Part shown: piece after piece, positions 46,054 through 56,318 of the stretch
Layout: every line of letters starts with the position of its first letter
Numbering within the stretch: position 1 is the stretch's first letter
Assembly (NCBI RefSeq): GCF_029395355.1
Contig: NZ_CP113913.1
Coordinates: 992,001 to 1,056,000, forward strand
DNA length: 64,000 bases
Direction of reading: 5' to 3'
DNA from: Bifidobacterium sp. ESL0800
GTDB lineage: Bacteria; Actinomycetota; Actinomycetes; Actinomycetales; Bifidobacteriaceae
The notes under the pieces: model-generated
Database searches by the model: none
What the model saw: the letters and a program-made list of their open reading frames with translations, nothing else
Told to the model about the DNA's origin: nothing
Position numbers and translations under genes: made by a program

Positions 46054-48987
46054 TCACTTCTTTTCGTTCTGTCCGTGGCACATCTTGTACTTGCGACCGG
46101 AACCGCAAGGGCACGGATCGTTCTTCTTGGTGCCAGGGAACGTCCTGCCATCGGACCACGGGCTCTTGAGCTCGTCGGCCTTCGGACGCTTGTTGGCCGG
46201 AACCTTGCCTTCGGCGTGGCTCATCGGCGCCGGGCCGACGATGCCTGGCTCGGTGTTGGTGCCGGCCTCTGCCTCTTCGGCAGTATCGGCTTCGTCGGCA
46301 TCCTCATCGGCGGTATCCGGATCGGCCGGGGCGGAAGCGACTGTGGCCTTCGATTCCGCGGCCTCCCCGTCGTCAACGGATCCGACGCCGGCCGCCTGCG
46401 CAGCCTTGTCAACGGCCTCGTCCTCTGCGGAGGATTCGGCAGCCTCTGCCGCTTCGGTCTCGGCTTCGACGTCTTCGGTCTTGGCGACCTGCTGGATGTC
46501 GACGTGGAAGAGCAGCTGGATGCTCTCCTCCTTGATGGCGTCGATCATCTTGTTGTACATCTGGAAGCCTTCGCGCTGGTACTCGACCAGCGGATCACGC
46601 TGGCCCATGCCACGCAGGCCGATGCCGTCCTTCAGGTAATCCATCTCGTAGAGGTGTTCACGCCACTTCTTATCGAGCACCGCAAGTACCACACGGCGTT
46701 CGAGCTGACGCAATCCGTCGTCGCCGATCTGGTCCTCGTAGCCCGCATACTGCTGCTTGGCGTCGTCGACGATGAATTCCTTCACCGCGTCAACAGCCTT
46801 TTCACCCTTGAGGCCTTCGGCCTTCTTCTTGGCGTCGTCCTGTTCGACCGAAATCGGATAGACCGTCTTCAGCGCGCTGAACAGCCCGTCCCAATCCCAC
46901 TCTTCGGGCTTGTCGCTGCCGTTGTTGGCGCCCTTGATGTAGCTTTCGACGGTCTCGTCGATGAAGCGCAGGATATCCTCGTGGATATCGACGCCGCGCA
47001 GCACCGCCTGGCGCTCAGCATAGATGACCTTGCGCTGCTTGTTCATCACGTCGTCGTATTTCAGGACGTTCTTACGCATTTCGAAGTTGCGGGATTCCAC
47101 GGACTTCTGCGCGGTGCGCACGCCCTTCGAGACGCTCTTGGATTCGATGGGCTCGCCCTCGGGCAGACCCTTGGCCATCACGCGTGCGACGAGCTGGGTG
47201 TTGAACAGCCTCATCAGGTCGTCTTCCAAGCTCAGGTAGAAACGGGATTCACCCGGATCGCCCTGACGGCCGGAACGGCCTCGCAGCTGGTTATCGATAC
47301 GACGGGACTCGTGGCGCTCGGTGCCGAGCACATACAGGCCTCCGAGCTTGGTGACCTCTTCGTGTTCGTCCTTGGCCTGTTCCTTCATTTCGGCCAGGGT
47401 GCCGGGCCAGCGCTTCTCGTACTCTTCCGGCGTGTCGTCGGCGGAATAGCCTTCGCTCTTGAGCTTCTGGTCGGCGAGGAACTCGACGTTGCCGCCGAGC
47501 ATGATGTCGGTACCACGGCCGGCCATGTTGGTGGCCACGGTGATGGCGCCCTTGCGACCTGCGACGGCTACGACCGCCGCTTCCTTCTCGTGGTGCTTGG
47601 CGTTCAAGACCTGGTGGGGAATGCCGGCCACATCCAGCAGCGAGGAGACGACCTCGGAGGACTCGACGGAGGCGGTGCCGAGCAGCACCGGCTGGCCCTT
47701 CTTGTACCTCTTGGCGACATCCTTGATGATGGCGGTGAGCTTTTCCTTCTTGGTGCGGTAGATCAGATCGTCGTTGTCGACGCGGATCATCGGCTTGTTG
47801 GTCGGAATCGGCAGCACGCCCAGCTTGTAGGTGTTCATGAACTCGGCGGCTTCGGTCTCTGCCGTACCGGTCATGCCCGCGAGCTTGTCGTACATACGGA
47901 AGTAGTTCTGCAGGGTGATGGTGGCGAAGGTCTGGTTCTCGGCCTTGACCTCGACGCCTTCCTTGGCCTCGATGGCCTGGTGCAGGCCTTCGTTGTAGCG
48001 GCGGCCGGGCAGCACACGGCCGGTGTGCTCGTCGACGATGAGCACTTCGCCGCCGGTGACAACGTAGTCCTTGTCGCGCAGGAAGAGTTCCTTGGCCTTG
48101 ATGGCGTTGTTGAGATAGCCGATCAGCGCGGTGTTGCTGGGCTCGTACAGGTTGTCGATCCCCAGGAAGTCCTCGACCTTGGTGATACCCGGGTCGAGGA
48201 TGCCGACGACCTTCTTCTTCTCGTCGACCTCGTAGTCTTCGTCGCGCGTCAGTTTCAGCACGAGCTTGGCGAACTGGCGGTACCAGCGGGTCACACCGCC
48301 TTCGGCCGGGCCGGAAATGATCAGAGGCGTACGCGCCTCATCGATAAGAATGGAGTCGACCTCATCGACGATGGCGTAGTGGTGGCCGCGCTGCACCAGC
48401 TCGTTCTTCTCCCACGCCATGTTGTCGCGCAGGTAGTCGAAACCGAACTCATTGTTGGTGCCGTAGGTGATGTCCGCCAGATACTGCTTGCGGCGCTCCG
48501 CAGGCTTCTGGTCGGTGATGATGCAGCCGACGTTCATCTTGAGGAATCGGAAGATACGGCCCATCAGCTCGCTCTGGTAGCTGGCGAGGTAGTCGTTGAC
48601 CGTGACGATATGGACGCCCTTGCCTTCCAAAGCGTTGAGATATGAAGGAAGCGTAGCGACCAAGGTCTTGCCTTCACCGGTTTTCATCTCGGCGATGTTG
48701 CCCCAGTGCAGAGCCGCTCCACCCATCAGCTGCACGTCGAAGTGCCGCTGGCCGAGTGTGCGCTTGGAGACTTCACGCACCGTGGCGAAAGCCTCAGGCA
48801 TGAGCTTGTCCAAATCCTCGCCGTTGTCGAGACGTTGCTTGAATTTGGCCGTTTGCCCGGCGAGCTCCTCGTCGCTCAGGGCCGCAATCTCGTCCTCGTG
48901 TGCATTAGTCGCCTTGGCCACGTTCTCAAGTTTCTTGATTTGGTGGCCCTCGCCCATGCGCAGGGCCTTATCGACGATATCTACCAA
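46054..48987 (-). CDS. secA: preprotein translocase ATPase SecA
   Basis: 977 residues. Walker A is [15 protein letters not shown], the DEVD box is in [16 protein letters not shown], and the second nucleotide fold has [11 protein letters not shown] and [17 protein letters not shown]. The C-terminus has an Ala/Glu/Asp-rich linker and the SEC-C zinc motif [14 protein letters not shown]. It drives protein export through SecYEG. The start is a TTG at 48987 with AGGGAG six bases upstream, an uncommon codon for a major gene. The acidic linker of about 100 residues before the zinc motif (about 840-935) is longer than usual. Full domain set present, so this is SecA1. Confidence 0.96.
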   Translation of the reverse strand: MVDIVDKALRMGEGHQIKKLENVAKATNAHEDEIAALSDEELAGQTAKFKQRLDNGEDLDKLMPEAFATVREVSKRTLGQRHFDVQLMGGAALHWGNIAEMKTGEGKTLVATLPSYLNALEGKGVHIVTVNDYLASYQSELMGRIFRFLKMNVGCIITDQKPAERRKQYLADITYGTNNEFGFDYLRDNMAWEKNELVQRGHHYAIVDEVDSILIDEARTPLIISGPAEGGVTRWYRQFAKLVLKLTRDEDYEVDEKKKVVGILDPGITKVEDFLGIDNLYEPSNTALIGYLNNAIKAKELFLRDKDYVVTGGEVLIVDEHTGRVLPGRRYNEGLHQAIEAKEGVEVKAENQTFATITLQNYFRMYDKLAGMTGTAETEAAEFMNTYKLGVLPIPTNKPMIRVDNDDLIYRTKKEKLTAIIKDVAKRYKKGQPVLLGTASVESSEVVSSLLDVAGIPHQVLNAKHHEKEAAVVAVAGRKGAITVATNMAGRGTDIMLGGNVEFLADQKLKSEGYSADDTPEEYEKRWPGTLAEMKEQAKDEHEEVTKLGGLYVLGTERHESRRIDNQLRGRSGRQGDPGESRFYLSLEDDLMRLFNTQLVARVMAKGLPEGEPIESKSVSKGVRTAQKSVESRNFEMRKNVLKYDDVMNKQRKVIYAERQAVLRGVDIHEDILRFIDETVESYIKGANNGSDKPEEWDWDGLFSALKTVYPISVEQDDAKKKAEGLKGEKAVDAVKEFIVDDAKQQYAGYEDQIGDDGLRQLERRVVLAVLDKKWREHLYEMDYLKDGIGLRGMGQRDPLVEYQREGFQMYNKMIDAIKEESIQLLFHVDIQQVAKTEDVEAETEAAEAAESSAEDEAVDKAAQAAGVGSVDDGEAAESKATVASAPADPDTADEDADEADTAEEAEAGTNTEPGIVGPAPMSHAEGKVPANKRPKADELKSPWSDGRTFPGTKKNDPCPCGSGRKYKMCHGQNEKK

Positions 48988-49138
48988 TTTCGCTCCCTAG
49001 TTCGTTTCCCATAAACGAGCAAGACCAAGCCAACCGAGGCTTGGCACAGACTAATGGTAATCTTACGCGGCGGCGCAGATTTTCCCTTTATTCAGAGATA
49101 AAGTTCACAAAACAGGACAGTTCTCACCTCGATATGAA

Positions 49139-49168
49139 TCGACCCACCGATTGATTTCGGTGGGTCGA
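49139..49168. terminator. hairpin terminator downstream of hpf
   Basis: TCGACCCACCGA (49139-49150) pairs perfectly with TCGGTGGGTCGA (49157-49168). It lies 78 bases after the hpf stop and 150 bases before secA. The rest of the 258-base gap 48988-49245 shows nothing else. Confidence 0.75.
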
Positions 49169-49245
49169 AAAACGCTACATTGACGAAATCCACTTACCGA
49201 AAATCCGAATTGTCGGAATTTCTGTTGTCGAGACACGCCATCAAA

Positions 49246-49944
49246 TCATATCTGCTTTTTGTTCTTAGCCGCCTTGTTCGCCTTCTTGACATTTTCGGCG
49301 GTGTCGATCTCGAAGACGCCGTAGCTCCAGCCGTGGCGACGATAGACGACGGAAGGACGATTCGTCTCACTGTTGACGAAGAGGAAGAAGTCGTGTCCGA
49401 TGAGCTCCATCTCGTAGAGGGCCTCGTCGATGGTCATCGGATCGGCGATATGCAGCTTGCGGCGAATGACGATGGGGGTATCGCCGACCTGCACCTCGAC
49501 GCTCTCGCCGGGCCCGAGATCGGTGGAGAGCGGATGCTCGATCTCTTCGGGCTCCTGCAATGCCGGGGGCTCCGGATTGATCGGTTCGTCGAGAGGCAGC
49601 ACGCCCATGTCGACGGTCTTCTGCTCCTTGCGGGTCGGACGATGGGACTTGCGACGGTCGCGGACGCGACGCAGGCGCAGCGTCAGCTTGTCCAACGCAA
49701 TATCGAGAGCGCTGTATTCGTCTGAGCTTGAGGCTTCGGCACGCACCACGGTGGCTCCGGCCTCGATGGTGATCTCGACGCGTTTGGCGGTATCGGCCTG
49801 ACGTGGGTTGCCTTCACGGGATACGACGATCTGTGCACGCGCAGCGTCCGGGGCAATCGACGTGACACGCTTCATTTTCGTGTCTACGACATCACGGAAC
49901 TTCTGATTGACTTGCATGTGACGTCCGGTAACGACTATATCCAT
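49246..49944 (-). CDS. hpf: ribosome hibernation promoting factor, long form
   Basis: 232 residues, the long HPF type that drives 100S ribosome dimers. The N-terminal S30AE domain (about 1-105) begins MDIVVTGRHMQVNQKFRDVV. After a Pro/Glu-rich linker, the C-terminal dimerisation domain has DPMTIDEALYEMELIGHDFF and NSETNRPSVVYRRHGWSYG. AGGAGG precedes the ATG with ideal spacing. It stores inactive ribosomes in stationary phase or starvation. The divergent neighbour is the RNase P RNA gene. Confidence 0.94.
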   Translation of the reverse strand: MDIVVTGRHMQVNQKFRDVVDTKMKRVTSIAPDAARAQIVVSREGNPRQADTAKRVEITIEAGATVVRAEASSSDEYSALDIALDKLTLRLRRVRDRRKSHRPTRKEQKTVDMGVLPLDEPINPEPPALQEPEEIEHPLSTDLGPGESVEVQVGDTPIVIRRKLHIADPMTIDEALYEMELIGHDFFLFVNSETNRPSVVYRRHGWSYGVFEIDTAENVKKANKAAKNKKQI

Positions 49945-50106
49945 GGTCGACCTCCTGTTAGGTTCGGTGGCGTTTGATCCACCTATGTGCCAGCAGCAAC
50001 ATCATTGCCGTGCTGCTAATTTCCAGTCTAGCGTCTTCACTTGGGGCAAGCTGGATGTACGCCGAAAATACGCCTTTCGCTTGTACGCCACGCCACGGGC
50101 AATACT

Positions 50107-50116
50107 TTGCTATAAT
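50107..50116 (+). promoter_or_regulatory. rnpB promoter with an extended -10 box
   Basis: TTTGCTATAAT contains a TG extension and a perfect TATAAT at 50111-50116, ten bases before the rnpB P1 helix. The -35 region is weak, as expected for an extended -10 promoter. Confidence 0.7.
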
Positions 50117-50125
50117 TGGATGTTT

Positions 50126-50508
50126 GTGAGACCTCTTGATGGTCGCGGCCGCACCTGGCACGTCCAGGGTGGCTGAGGAACTTCCGGGCTCCGCAGAGCA
50201 CGATGGCGGATAACGTCCGCCCAGGGTGACCTGAGAGCAAGCGCAACAGAAAACAGACCGCCCGGCTTTGGCTGGGTAAGGGTGAAACGGCGGTGTAAGA
50301 GACCACCGGGCCGCTGGCAACAGTAGGCCGCTGGCAAGCCTCATCGGGAGCAAGGCCAAGCAGAAGGCACGTCGGAACTTCGCTTTCGACACGGGCTGCT
50401 CGCCCGGCCTTCGGGTAGGCCGCTGGAGCCTGGCGGCAACGTCAGGTCGAGATGGATGGCCATCCGCGTGGCGACACGCGACAGAACCCGGGGTATACGA
50501 GGTCTCAC
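50126..50508 (+). ncRNA. rnpB: RNase P RNA, bacterial class A
   Basis: About 383 bases. The 5' end GTGAGACCTC (50126-50135) is exactly complementary to the 3' end GAGGTCTCAC (50499-50508), forming helix P1. The conserved core is recognisable: GGCTGAGGAACTTCCGGGCTCC (50171-50192), GGGTGACCTGAGAGCAAG (50223-50240), CAACAGAAAACAGACCGCC (50244-50262) and the 3' CGACAGAACCCGGGG (50479-50493). These are the CR-I to CR-V blocks of class A RNase P. It processes tRNA 5' ends with the protein RnpA. Forward and reverse open frames through this stretch are spurious. Exact ends may differ by a few bases. Confidence 0.95.
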
Positions 50509-50710
50509 TTCACTTTTATATCGAATACCGACAGTTGTATTGCCATCTGTGTCGTCTGGACATGGAACGGTTAATCCTCGATTTGCCGCTGTCAAATGGG
50601 ATACATGGTCACGGATCTGCACGGAAGCAAGAAAGGGGCCGGACACGGCAGATCATTCCCTACTATGCCCGAGCCCCTAATAAAGCGATCAGATCAGATA
50701 TTTGTTCTCA

Positions 50711-52258
50711 TTATTCCAGGCCGATGCTTTTGAGGTCGTGGACGGTGAGCCGGTCGACGGCGAGGACGCCGGATTCGGCGGAGAGCAAGACCCCCCGCTT
50801 GCCTTCGGAGGGGTAGCTGTAGGAGCTGAGCACGTGCAGGCCGTCGTTGACGTAGACCTCGACCGAGCCGCGGTCGACGTAGACCCGCAGCTTGAGTTCG
50901 TCGGCGGCCAGTTCGGCGTCGGTGAGCTTGGCGGCGCGGTAGCCGCGGTCGCCGCGGGCCGCGGCCTGGCGGTCGACGACCACGGTGCCGGCCTGCGCGT
51001 CGTAGGCGACGTAGGTGTAGGAGCCGTCGGGGGTGGCGTGGACCTTGAGGCCCGCGCGCTCGGCGGTGGTGTCGTTGAGGTCGATGTCCAGTTCGATCTC
51101 CACGGCTTCGGCGTCCTCGTCGACCAGGGCCTCCTCGTTGGCCTCGATGGGGCGGGCGACGTGCTCGAAGGTGTTGATGCGGAGCTTGTCGGTTTCCGGG
51201 ACGGGTACGGTGTGCAGGTCGCCGTCGGCGCCGAGGAAGCATTCGCGGGGCAGGGTCATCTGGCCGCACCAGCCGTCGGACTGCATCGGCGCATGCTGCT
51301 TGAATGGGCTCATCCAGCCATACATGATGCGCCGGCCGTTCGCCTCGAACGACTGGGGAGCGTAATAGTTCGCTCCGCAATCCAACAGCCGGAGTTCGGT
51401 TTCGGGTTTGAACGCCTCGCCCGGCTCCCACGTGCCGATCATATATACGGCATTGCTGTTGTTACGGTTCATGTAATCCTGCGCCTCCGCGCCCATGGCG
51501 GAGAAGACGATGACCCACTTGGTGTTGCCGTCCTTGTCCTTCAACGGGAAGAAATCGGGGCATTCGAGCATATAGACATCGGGATCCGGATCCTGGAAAA
51601 GAACATTCTTGAACTCCCAATGGACCATGTCGTTGGAGGTGTAGAGCCAAAGCTGGCCGTGATCGTTGACGTCCGAAACGCCGTGCACCATGTACCAGAC
51701 GCCGTCCCACTTGAATACCTTCGGGTCGCGGAAGTGCTGGTGCACCTTTTCACGCGGACAATCGACCACCATGCCGAGCTTGTTGAGCTTCGTGGCTTCG
51801 TCGTCCTCGGCGACGGCCGCCATCTGGACCTGCCACTGGCCGCCAGACGGATCGATGCCGTTAAGATAACGCTCACCGGTATAGTAGAAACGCAACTTGC
51901 AGTCGTCGTCGATCACGGCCGAACCGGAGAAGACGCCGTCCTTCTCCTGCTCGAGGCTCGGGGCCATAGCAATCGGTTCACGGCGCCAGGCGGCCATGTC
52001 GGCGCTGGAGACGTGGCCCCAGTGCATCGGCCCCCACTGGGTGCCGTAAGGGTGCAGCTGGTAATAGACATGCCAGCGGCCTTTGTAGTAGCACAGGCCG
52101 TTCGGGTCGTTGATCCACCCGCCGTTCGAGGCGATGTGGTACTTGGGGTACCAGCGGTCCTCGCGCTCGAGGGCGAGCGTCTCGACGCCGGCCTCGGCTT
52201 TGGCGAGTTCCTCGCCGTGGTCGCGGATTGGGGTGTAAACAGGAGATTCGGTGGTCAT
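50711..52258 (-). CDS. cscA: GH32 beta-fructofuranosidase (sucrose hydrolase)
   Basis: 515 residues from the ATG at 52258 (AAAGGATC upstream). The three GH32 acidic residues are in place: nucleophile Asp51 in NGGWINDPNG, Asp178 in HFRDPKV and acid/base Glu232 in LECPDFF. A C-terminal beta-sandwich follows. There is no signal peptide, so it acts in the cytoplasm on imported sucrose or short fructo-oligosaccharides, giving glucose and fructose for the bifid shunt. It is the second gene after the sugar:proton symporter at 52398, with a strong intergenic hairpin between them. Specificity for sucrose versus inulin-type oligosaccharides cannot be fixed from sequence. Confidence 0.92.
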   Translation of the reverse strand: MTTESPVYTPIRDHGEELAKAEAGVETLALEREDRWYPKYHIASNGGWINDPNGLCYYKGRWHVYYQLHPYGTQWGPMHWGHVSSADMAAWRREPIAMAPSLEQEKDGVFSGSAVIDDDCKLRFYYTGERYLNGIDPSGGQWQVQMAAVAEDDEATKLNKLGMVVDCPREKVHQHFRDPKVFKWDGVWYMVHGVSDVNDHGQLWLYTSNDMVHWEFKNVLFQDPDPDVYMLECPDFFPLKDKDGNTKWVIVFSAMGAEAQDYMNRNNSNAVYMIGTWEPGEAFKPETELRLLDCGANYYAPQSFEANGRRIMYGWMSPFKQHAPMQSDGWCGQMTLPRECFLGADGDLHTVPVPETDKLRINTFEHVARPIEANEEALVDEDAEAVEIELDIDLNDTTAERAGLKVHATPDGSYTYVAYDAQAGTVVVDRQAAARGDRGYRAAKLTDAELAADELKLRVYVDRGSVEVYVNDGLHVLSSYSYPSEGKRGVLLSAESGVLAVDRLTVHDLKSIGLE

Positions 52259-52297
52259 CTTTGATCCTTTTCTCATATATGGTAATTATTGTTATCC

Positions 52298-52338
52298 ATG
52301 TAAGGCCCCATACCTTGATCGACACGGAGGCCTTACAT
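52298..52338 (-). other. intergenic hairpin between permease and sucrose hydrolase genes
   Basis: ATGTAAGGCC (52298-52307) pairs with GGCCTTACAT (52329-52338) around a 21-base loop. No U-run follows, so it more likely protects or separates the two transcripts, or partially attenuates, than ends transcription. Confidence 0.55.
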
Positions 52339-52397
52339 CGCTATGGAATTTTGTGGTTTCGTCTGTATTGTCAGAGACAAGCCAAACCGTTGGACAA

Positions 52398-53756
52398 TCA
52401 GGCGGGAAGCTCGTCGCTGGCGGCCTCGGCCTGAATGGCCTGACCTTCAGCTTCGGCCTTCTTACGGTCCTTGACACGGATGAACGGATCGCCGCCCACC
52501 TGCTGGTCATCCTTCTTGATGACAAAGAGACCATAGATCACCGCAGCCAACACGATGGCGGAGATGGTGAGGAAAGTGACGCGGTCGCCCATCTTGTCGT
52601 GATAGAGACCCAGCGGAGTGGACATCACGGTCTGGCCGAGCGAGGAAGCCACATGATAACCGACCATGTAGAGCGTCGCCGATAGTTTCGTGTTGTAATG
52701 CAACGTGAAGTAACGGAACGTAGGAAGGCTGAAGAGCGGAACCTCGATGGCGTGGAACATCTTGACCACCGAAATCATCACCGGGTCGTGGAAAATGCCG
52801 CACAGGCCGATACGCAGGCACATCACCACACCGCCCAAAAGCAGCGAGTTGCGCACGCCGATATGGTCCATAATCACCGGGACGATGCCCATCATCGCGG
52901 ACTCACAGAACACCTGGATCGCGTTGAGGTTGCTGTACCAGTCATTTCCAGCAGCCTTGCTGGAGAAGAGGCTGACATAGTAGTTCGGGAACATCTGCTG
53001 GTCGAAAACGGTGTAGAAGGTGTTGGTGAAGAAGATGAAGACAACCATCGCCCACAGCGAGCCCATGCCGAGCACGGAAACCATTTCCTTGACACTCGGG
53101 TTGCTGTGCGGAGCATTCGGATCCGCATCCTTCTTCATTTCCTCGACCTGCTCGGCCGGACGCCAGAAAGCGTAGACGCAAAGCATACCAAAGCCGAAGA
53201 GGGAACCAAGCCAGAAGTTGTACATCATATTGACATTGAAGAGACGGCCGGCGATCAGCGCCACGATGGCGTAGCCGAAGGAACCCCATGCACGCGACTG
53301 GCCGTATTTGAAGTTGAAGAAGCGACTGCAACGTTCGGTCAGAGCTTCGACCAAGGAACAGCCTGCCATGAAGCCAGCCGAAAGCACCACCGAGCCAAGC
53401 AGCGCTCCAAGAAACTTCATGGATCCGCCGGCCTTCAGCATCGGGGCATAGATGAACTGAGCGAACGGGCCCACCAACGCGGCGATGCAAGAGATCACGA
53501 TCACCAAACGACGCTTGATGACCAGGCTATCCTGGATAACGCCATACACAAACATGAGGATAAGCGTCACCAGCGAATTGATGGAGTAGATTTCACCCTG
53601 CTGGGCTGAAGTCATGCCCAGGCCCTTGGTCGGATCGGTGAGCCACCTTGAGAAGAAGGACCACCAGATGCCCCACGAGCAGAAGAACATGAAAATTCCT
53701 ACGGAACTTTCAAGATAAGATGGGTTTCGATATGTATTAGCGCCTTTGACTGCCAT
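52398..53756 (-). CDS. cscB: oligosaccharide:H+ symporter (LacY/CscB family, probably sucrose permease)
   Basis: 452 residues with twelve membrane segments. LacY-family landmarks include the N-terminal GIFMFFCSWGIWWSFFSRWL, TERCSRFFNFKYGQSRAWGSFGYA in helices 4-5 and the HAIEVPLFSLPTFRYFTLHY block in the C-terminal half. Proton-coupling residues Glu and His are conserved there. With the GH32 gene downstream it is inferred to import sucrose. An Ala/Glu-rich cytoplasmic tail of about 35 residues ends the protein. No LacI-type regulator gene lies in the window, and I could not identify an operator in the T-rich 200-base gap upstream (53757-53955). Confidence 0.87.
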   Translation of the reverse strand: MAVKGANTYRNPSYLESSVGIFMFFCSWGIWWSFFSRWLTDPTKGLGMTSAQQGEIYSINSLVTLILMFVYGVIQDSLVIKRRLVIVISCIAALVGPFAQFIYAPMLKAGGSMKFLGALLGSVVLSAGFMAGCSLVEALTERCSRFFNFKYGQSRAWGSFGYAIVALIAGRLFNVNMMYNFWLGSLFGFGMLCVYAFWRPAEQVEEMKKDADPNAPHSNPSVKEMVSVLGMGSLWAMVVFIFFTNTFYTVFDQQMFPNYYVSLFSSKAAGNDWYSNLNAIQVFCESAMMGIVPVIMDHIGVRNSLLLGGVVMCLRIGLCGIFHDPVMISVVKMFHAIEVPLFSLPTFRYFTLHYNTKLSATLYMVGYHVASSLGQTVMSTPLGLYHDKMGDRVTFLTISAIVLAAVIYGLFVIKKDDQQVGGDPFIRVKDRKKAEAEGQAIQAEAASDELPA

Positions 53757-53955
53757 TGTCGTCAGCTTTCTTTTCGAATAATTGCTTCTTTACAATTACA
53801 TCATTTCTTTCTTCATCGTCTCTTACGCTGCCTTCAACATTTCATTCAGCTTTGACATGGAAATGACTCGATAACTCTATAACGAATCAACAATAGATGT
53901 CAAATCTAACTATTAAATGATAACTTGTTGGCGATCATCGTCTTAAAAAGAACAA

Positions 53956-54876
53956 TCATCGTTCTCCATCATCATCATCAAACAGCTCATGGGCGACCCG
54001 ACGCAGCGTTTCCGGATCATGGCCCTTGCGTCCTCCGGCGCTCCAGAAGCGACGACGACGTACCTGAAGTTCCAAGCCTTCCGTTTTTAGCGCAATCTTG
54101 CGCCCCAGTTGCCAGGCGGCATCTTCGAAAACGCCTTGTTCACGGGCTTCGGCCGCTACGCTTTGCGCCAGCTTATCGTCAACGCCCTTGCGTCTCAATT
54201 CCATGGTGGTTCCACGGAAACCGAGCATCCGCCCCGCACAGCTGCGCACCACAGCACGCGCGTATTCCTCATCATCGATGAGATGGACATCCACCAGACG
54301 CATCACCACATCCTCGGCGACCTGAGGATCATAGCCCTTGTCGATCAGTCGCTTGATAAGTGCTCCGGAAGAACGGGCAGCGGCATCGAGCAACGTCAAC
54401 GCCGCCTCGCGACAGGCATCCGAATCGGCCGGATCATCCGGTACACGTTTCACAGGTGCCCCACCGCGATATCTGCGGTAACGGCTTTTGCCGCGTCCAC
54501 GTCCGTATTTGCCGTATTTTCCATGCTTATGCGAGCCGTCGAACGTGTCGTCGGCATCGAGACTGCCCCCGAAACCACTGGTGTAATTGCTGGCTATCGC
54601 GACCGCATGGGTGTGGGCCCTGTTCGGCCTTTTCGACCGTGTCGATGTCCGGCGCCGGTCTGAGACCATATCATCGTCAGCGTTGCCATCGTGTGAATCG
54701 AAGGCGGACGAAGCTGTAACAGCACCGCCTGTCAAGCCCGAATCCGACGAGCCCCCACCACTGCTGCCTGCCTGTCTCTCAACGACACGACCGCCATCGG
54801 TCGAGCCATGGTCGCCATCTTCGGATGACGCATCCGGCAGATGGCGACCATGCAAAAATTCCTCGACACTGATCAT
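53956..54876 (-). CDS. recX: RecX regulatory protein with a long disordered N-terminus
   Basis: 306 residues; RecX proteins are usually about 150-200. The RecX three-helix repeats lie in the C-terminal half (about 155-290): AALTLLDAAARSSGALIKRL, IDDEEYARAVVRSCAGRM and FRGTTMELRRKGVDDKLAQS. Residues 1-150 are Gly/Ser/Asp-rich then Lys/Arg/Gly/Tyr-rich (HGKYGKYGRGRGKSRYRR). RecX binds and restrains RecA filaments. It starts 18 bases after recA with CGGAG upstream, so the pair forms one operon. Confidence 0.9.
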   Translation of the reverse strand: MISVEEFLHGRHLPDASSEDGDHGSTDGGRVVERQAGSSGGGSSDSGLTGGAVTASSAFDSHDGNADDDMVSDRRRTSTRSKRPNRAHTHAVAIASNYTSGFGGSLDADDTFDGSHKHGKYGKYGRGRGKSRYRRYRGGAPVKRVPDDPADSDACREAALTLLDAAARSSGALIKRLIDKGYDPQVAEDVVMRLVDVHLIDDEEYARAVVRSCAGRMLGFRGTTMELRRKGVDDKLAQSVAAEAREQGVFEDAAWQLGRKIALKTEGLELQVRRRRFWSAGGRKGHDPETLRRVAHELFDDDDGER

Positions 54877-54894
54877 GGAGTCGGCTCCGGAAAA

Positions 54895-56088
54895 CTAGGC
54901 TTTCGCCTCTGAACCCGAAGATGGGGTACTCCCAGCAGATGCGCTTGCAGCTGCGGCATCGCCTTCAGCAGCGGAACCAGAATCCCGAGAAGCGTCGCCA
55001 CCGTCATCAGGCTTGGAATCGTCTTCAATCAGACCGTACTTGATCTTCACCTTGCGTTCGATCTCGTCGGTCAATGCCGGATTGTCCTTGAGGAACTGAC
55101 GGACGTTCTCACGCCCCTGCCCCAGTTGGTCACCTTCGTAGGTGAACCACGATCCGGACTTCTTGACGACATCGCACTGGATCGCCATATCGAGCACCGA
55201 GCCCTCCCGGGAGATGCCCTCGCCGTAGAGGATGTCGAATTCGGCGAACTTGAAAGGCGGCGCCATCTTGTTCTTGACGACCTTGACCTTGGTGCGGTTG
55301 CCGACCGCCTCATCACCGTTCTTCAACGTCTGGATACGGCGGATGTCGAGACGCACGGAAGCATAGAACTTCAGCGCCTTGCCACCGGTCGTGGTCTCCG
55401 GACTGCCGAAGAAGACACCGATCTTCTCGCGCAACTGGTTGATGAAGATGGCGGTGGTGTTGGACTGGGCCAACGCACCGGTCATCTTGCGCAGCGCCTG
55501 GCTCATCAGCCTGGCCTGCAGACCGACGTGGCTGTCTCCCATCTCGCCTTCGATCTCGGCCTTGGGCACCAAAGCCGCCACCGAATCGATGACCACGATA
55601 TCCAGTGCGCCACTGCGCACCAGCATATCCGCGATCTCAAGCGCCTGCTCGCCGTTGTCTGGCTGGGAAATGATCAATTGGTCCGTATCGACACCGAGCT
55701 TCTTGGCATAGACCGGGTCGAGCGCATGTTCCGCATCGATATAGGCCGCCACGCCACCGGCCTTCTGCGCATTGGCCACTGCGTGCAGCGCCAACGTGGT
55801 CTTGCCGGAAGATTCCGGACCGTAGATCTCGACGATCCTGCCGCGGGGCAGACCTCCGATTCCGAGAGCCATATCAAGTGCCAGCGAACCGGTGGGAATG
55901 ACCTCGACGTCCTGCACCGGCTTGTCGCCGAGCCGCATCGCCGAGCCCTTGCCGAAGTCCTTTTCGACCTGTTTGAGCGCGGTATCGAGCGCCGCCTGCT
56001 TGCGCGGGTCGATGCCATGTTCGCCATTGGCTTGGGGCCCGGCGTTCTTGGCTTTGCCGCCCTTGGCGGTTTTTGATTGCTGTGCCAT
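54895..56088 (-). CDS. recA: RecA recombinase
   Basis: 397 residues. Walker A is GPESSGKT (90-97). Walker B, loop 1 and loop 2 follow ([40 protein letters not shown] and [22 protein letters not shown]). The C-terminal tail is rich in Ala, Ser, Gly and Asp. It forms filaments on single-stranded DNA for recombination and triggers LexA self-cleavage. AGGAGA precedes the ATG. recX follows immediately. A perfect SOS-type palindrome lies about 182 bases upstream. Confidence 0.97.
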   Translation of the reverse strand: MAQQSKTAKGGKAKNAGPQANGEHGIDPRKQAALDTALKQVEKDFGKGSAMRLGDKPVQDVEVIPTGSLALDMALGIGGLPRGRIVEIYGPESSGKTTLALHAVANAQKAGGVAAYIDAEHALDPVYAKKLGVDTDQLIISQPDNGEQALEIADMLVRSGALDIVVIDSVAALVPKAEIEGEMGDSHVGLQARLMSQALRKMTGALAQSNTTAIFINQLREKIGVFFGSPETTTGGKALKFYASVRLDIRRIQTLKNGDEAVGNRTKVKVVKNKMAPPFKFAEFDILYGEGISREGSVLDMAIQCDVVKKSGSWFTYEGDQLGQGRENVRQFLKDNPALTDEIERKVKIKYGLIEDDSKPDDGGDASRDSGSAAEGDAAAASASAGSTPSSGSEAKA

Positions 56089-56269
56089 CGTTCTCCTTTA
56101 CGTTCGCTCCTGCACTACCAGAATAAGGAGCAATCCGCTACTTATGCAAGCGAAACGGGGTTATGTGGTCGAATGCTTGCCTTTTCGACACGCCGTGGTT
56201 TTCCGGGCTTTTGGGCCTCTAACCCCGTTTATTCGTTCCTGACTAACAAAATAATCATAGAACAAGATA

Positions 56270-56283
56270 CGAACATTTGTTCG
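56270..56283. promoter_or_regulatory. LexA-type SOS box upstream of recA
   Basis: CGAACATTTGTTCG has the actinobacterial/Bacillus SOS form GAAC-N4-GTTC with an additional matched C/G at each end. It is in the 230-base gap between DUF3046 and recA, about 182 bases before the recA ATG. TATGAT lies 20 bases downstream of it on the minus strand as a candidate -10. Confidence 0.75.
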
Positions 56284-56318
56284 AATAGGCGCGCCGGAAG
56301 GCCTGAAACAATCGAAAT

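Noticed and set aside
46075..48645. 856-codon forward open frame opposite secA
   Set aside because: Antisense to secA, whose motifs and zinc tail are all in place; the forward translation is low complexity (Leu, Val, Gly, Asp).
49958..50392. Reverse open frames across the rnpB region
   Set aside because: The sequence forms RNase P RNA on the plus strand with closed P1 helix and conserved cores; the frames are incidental.
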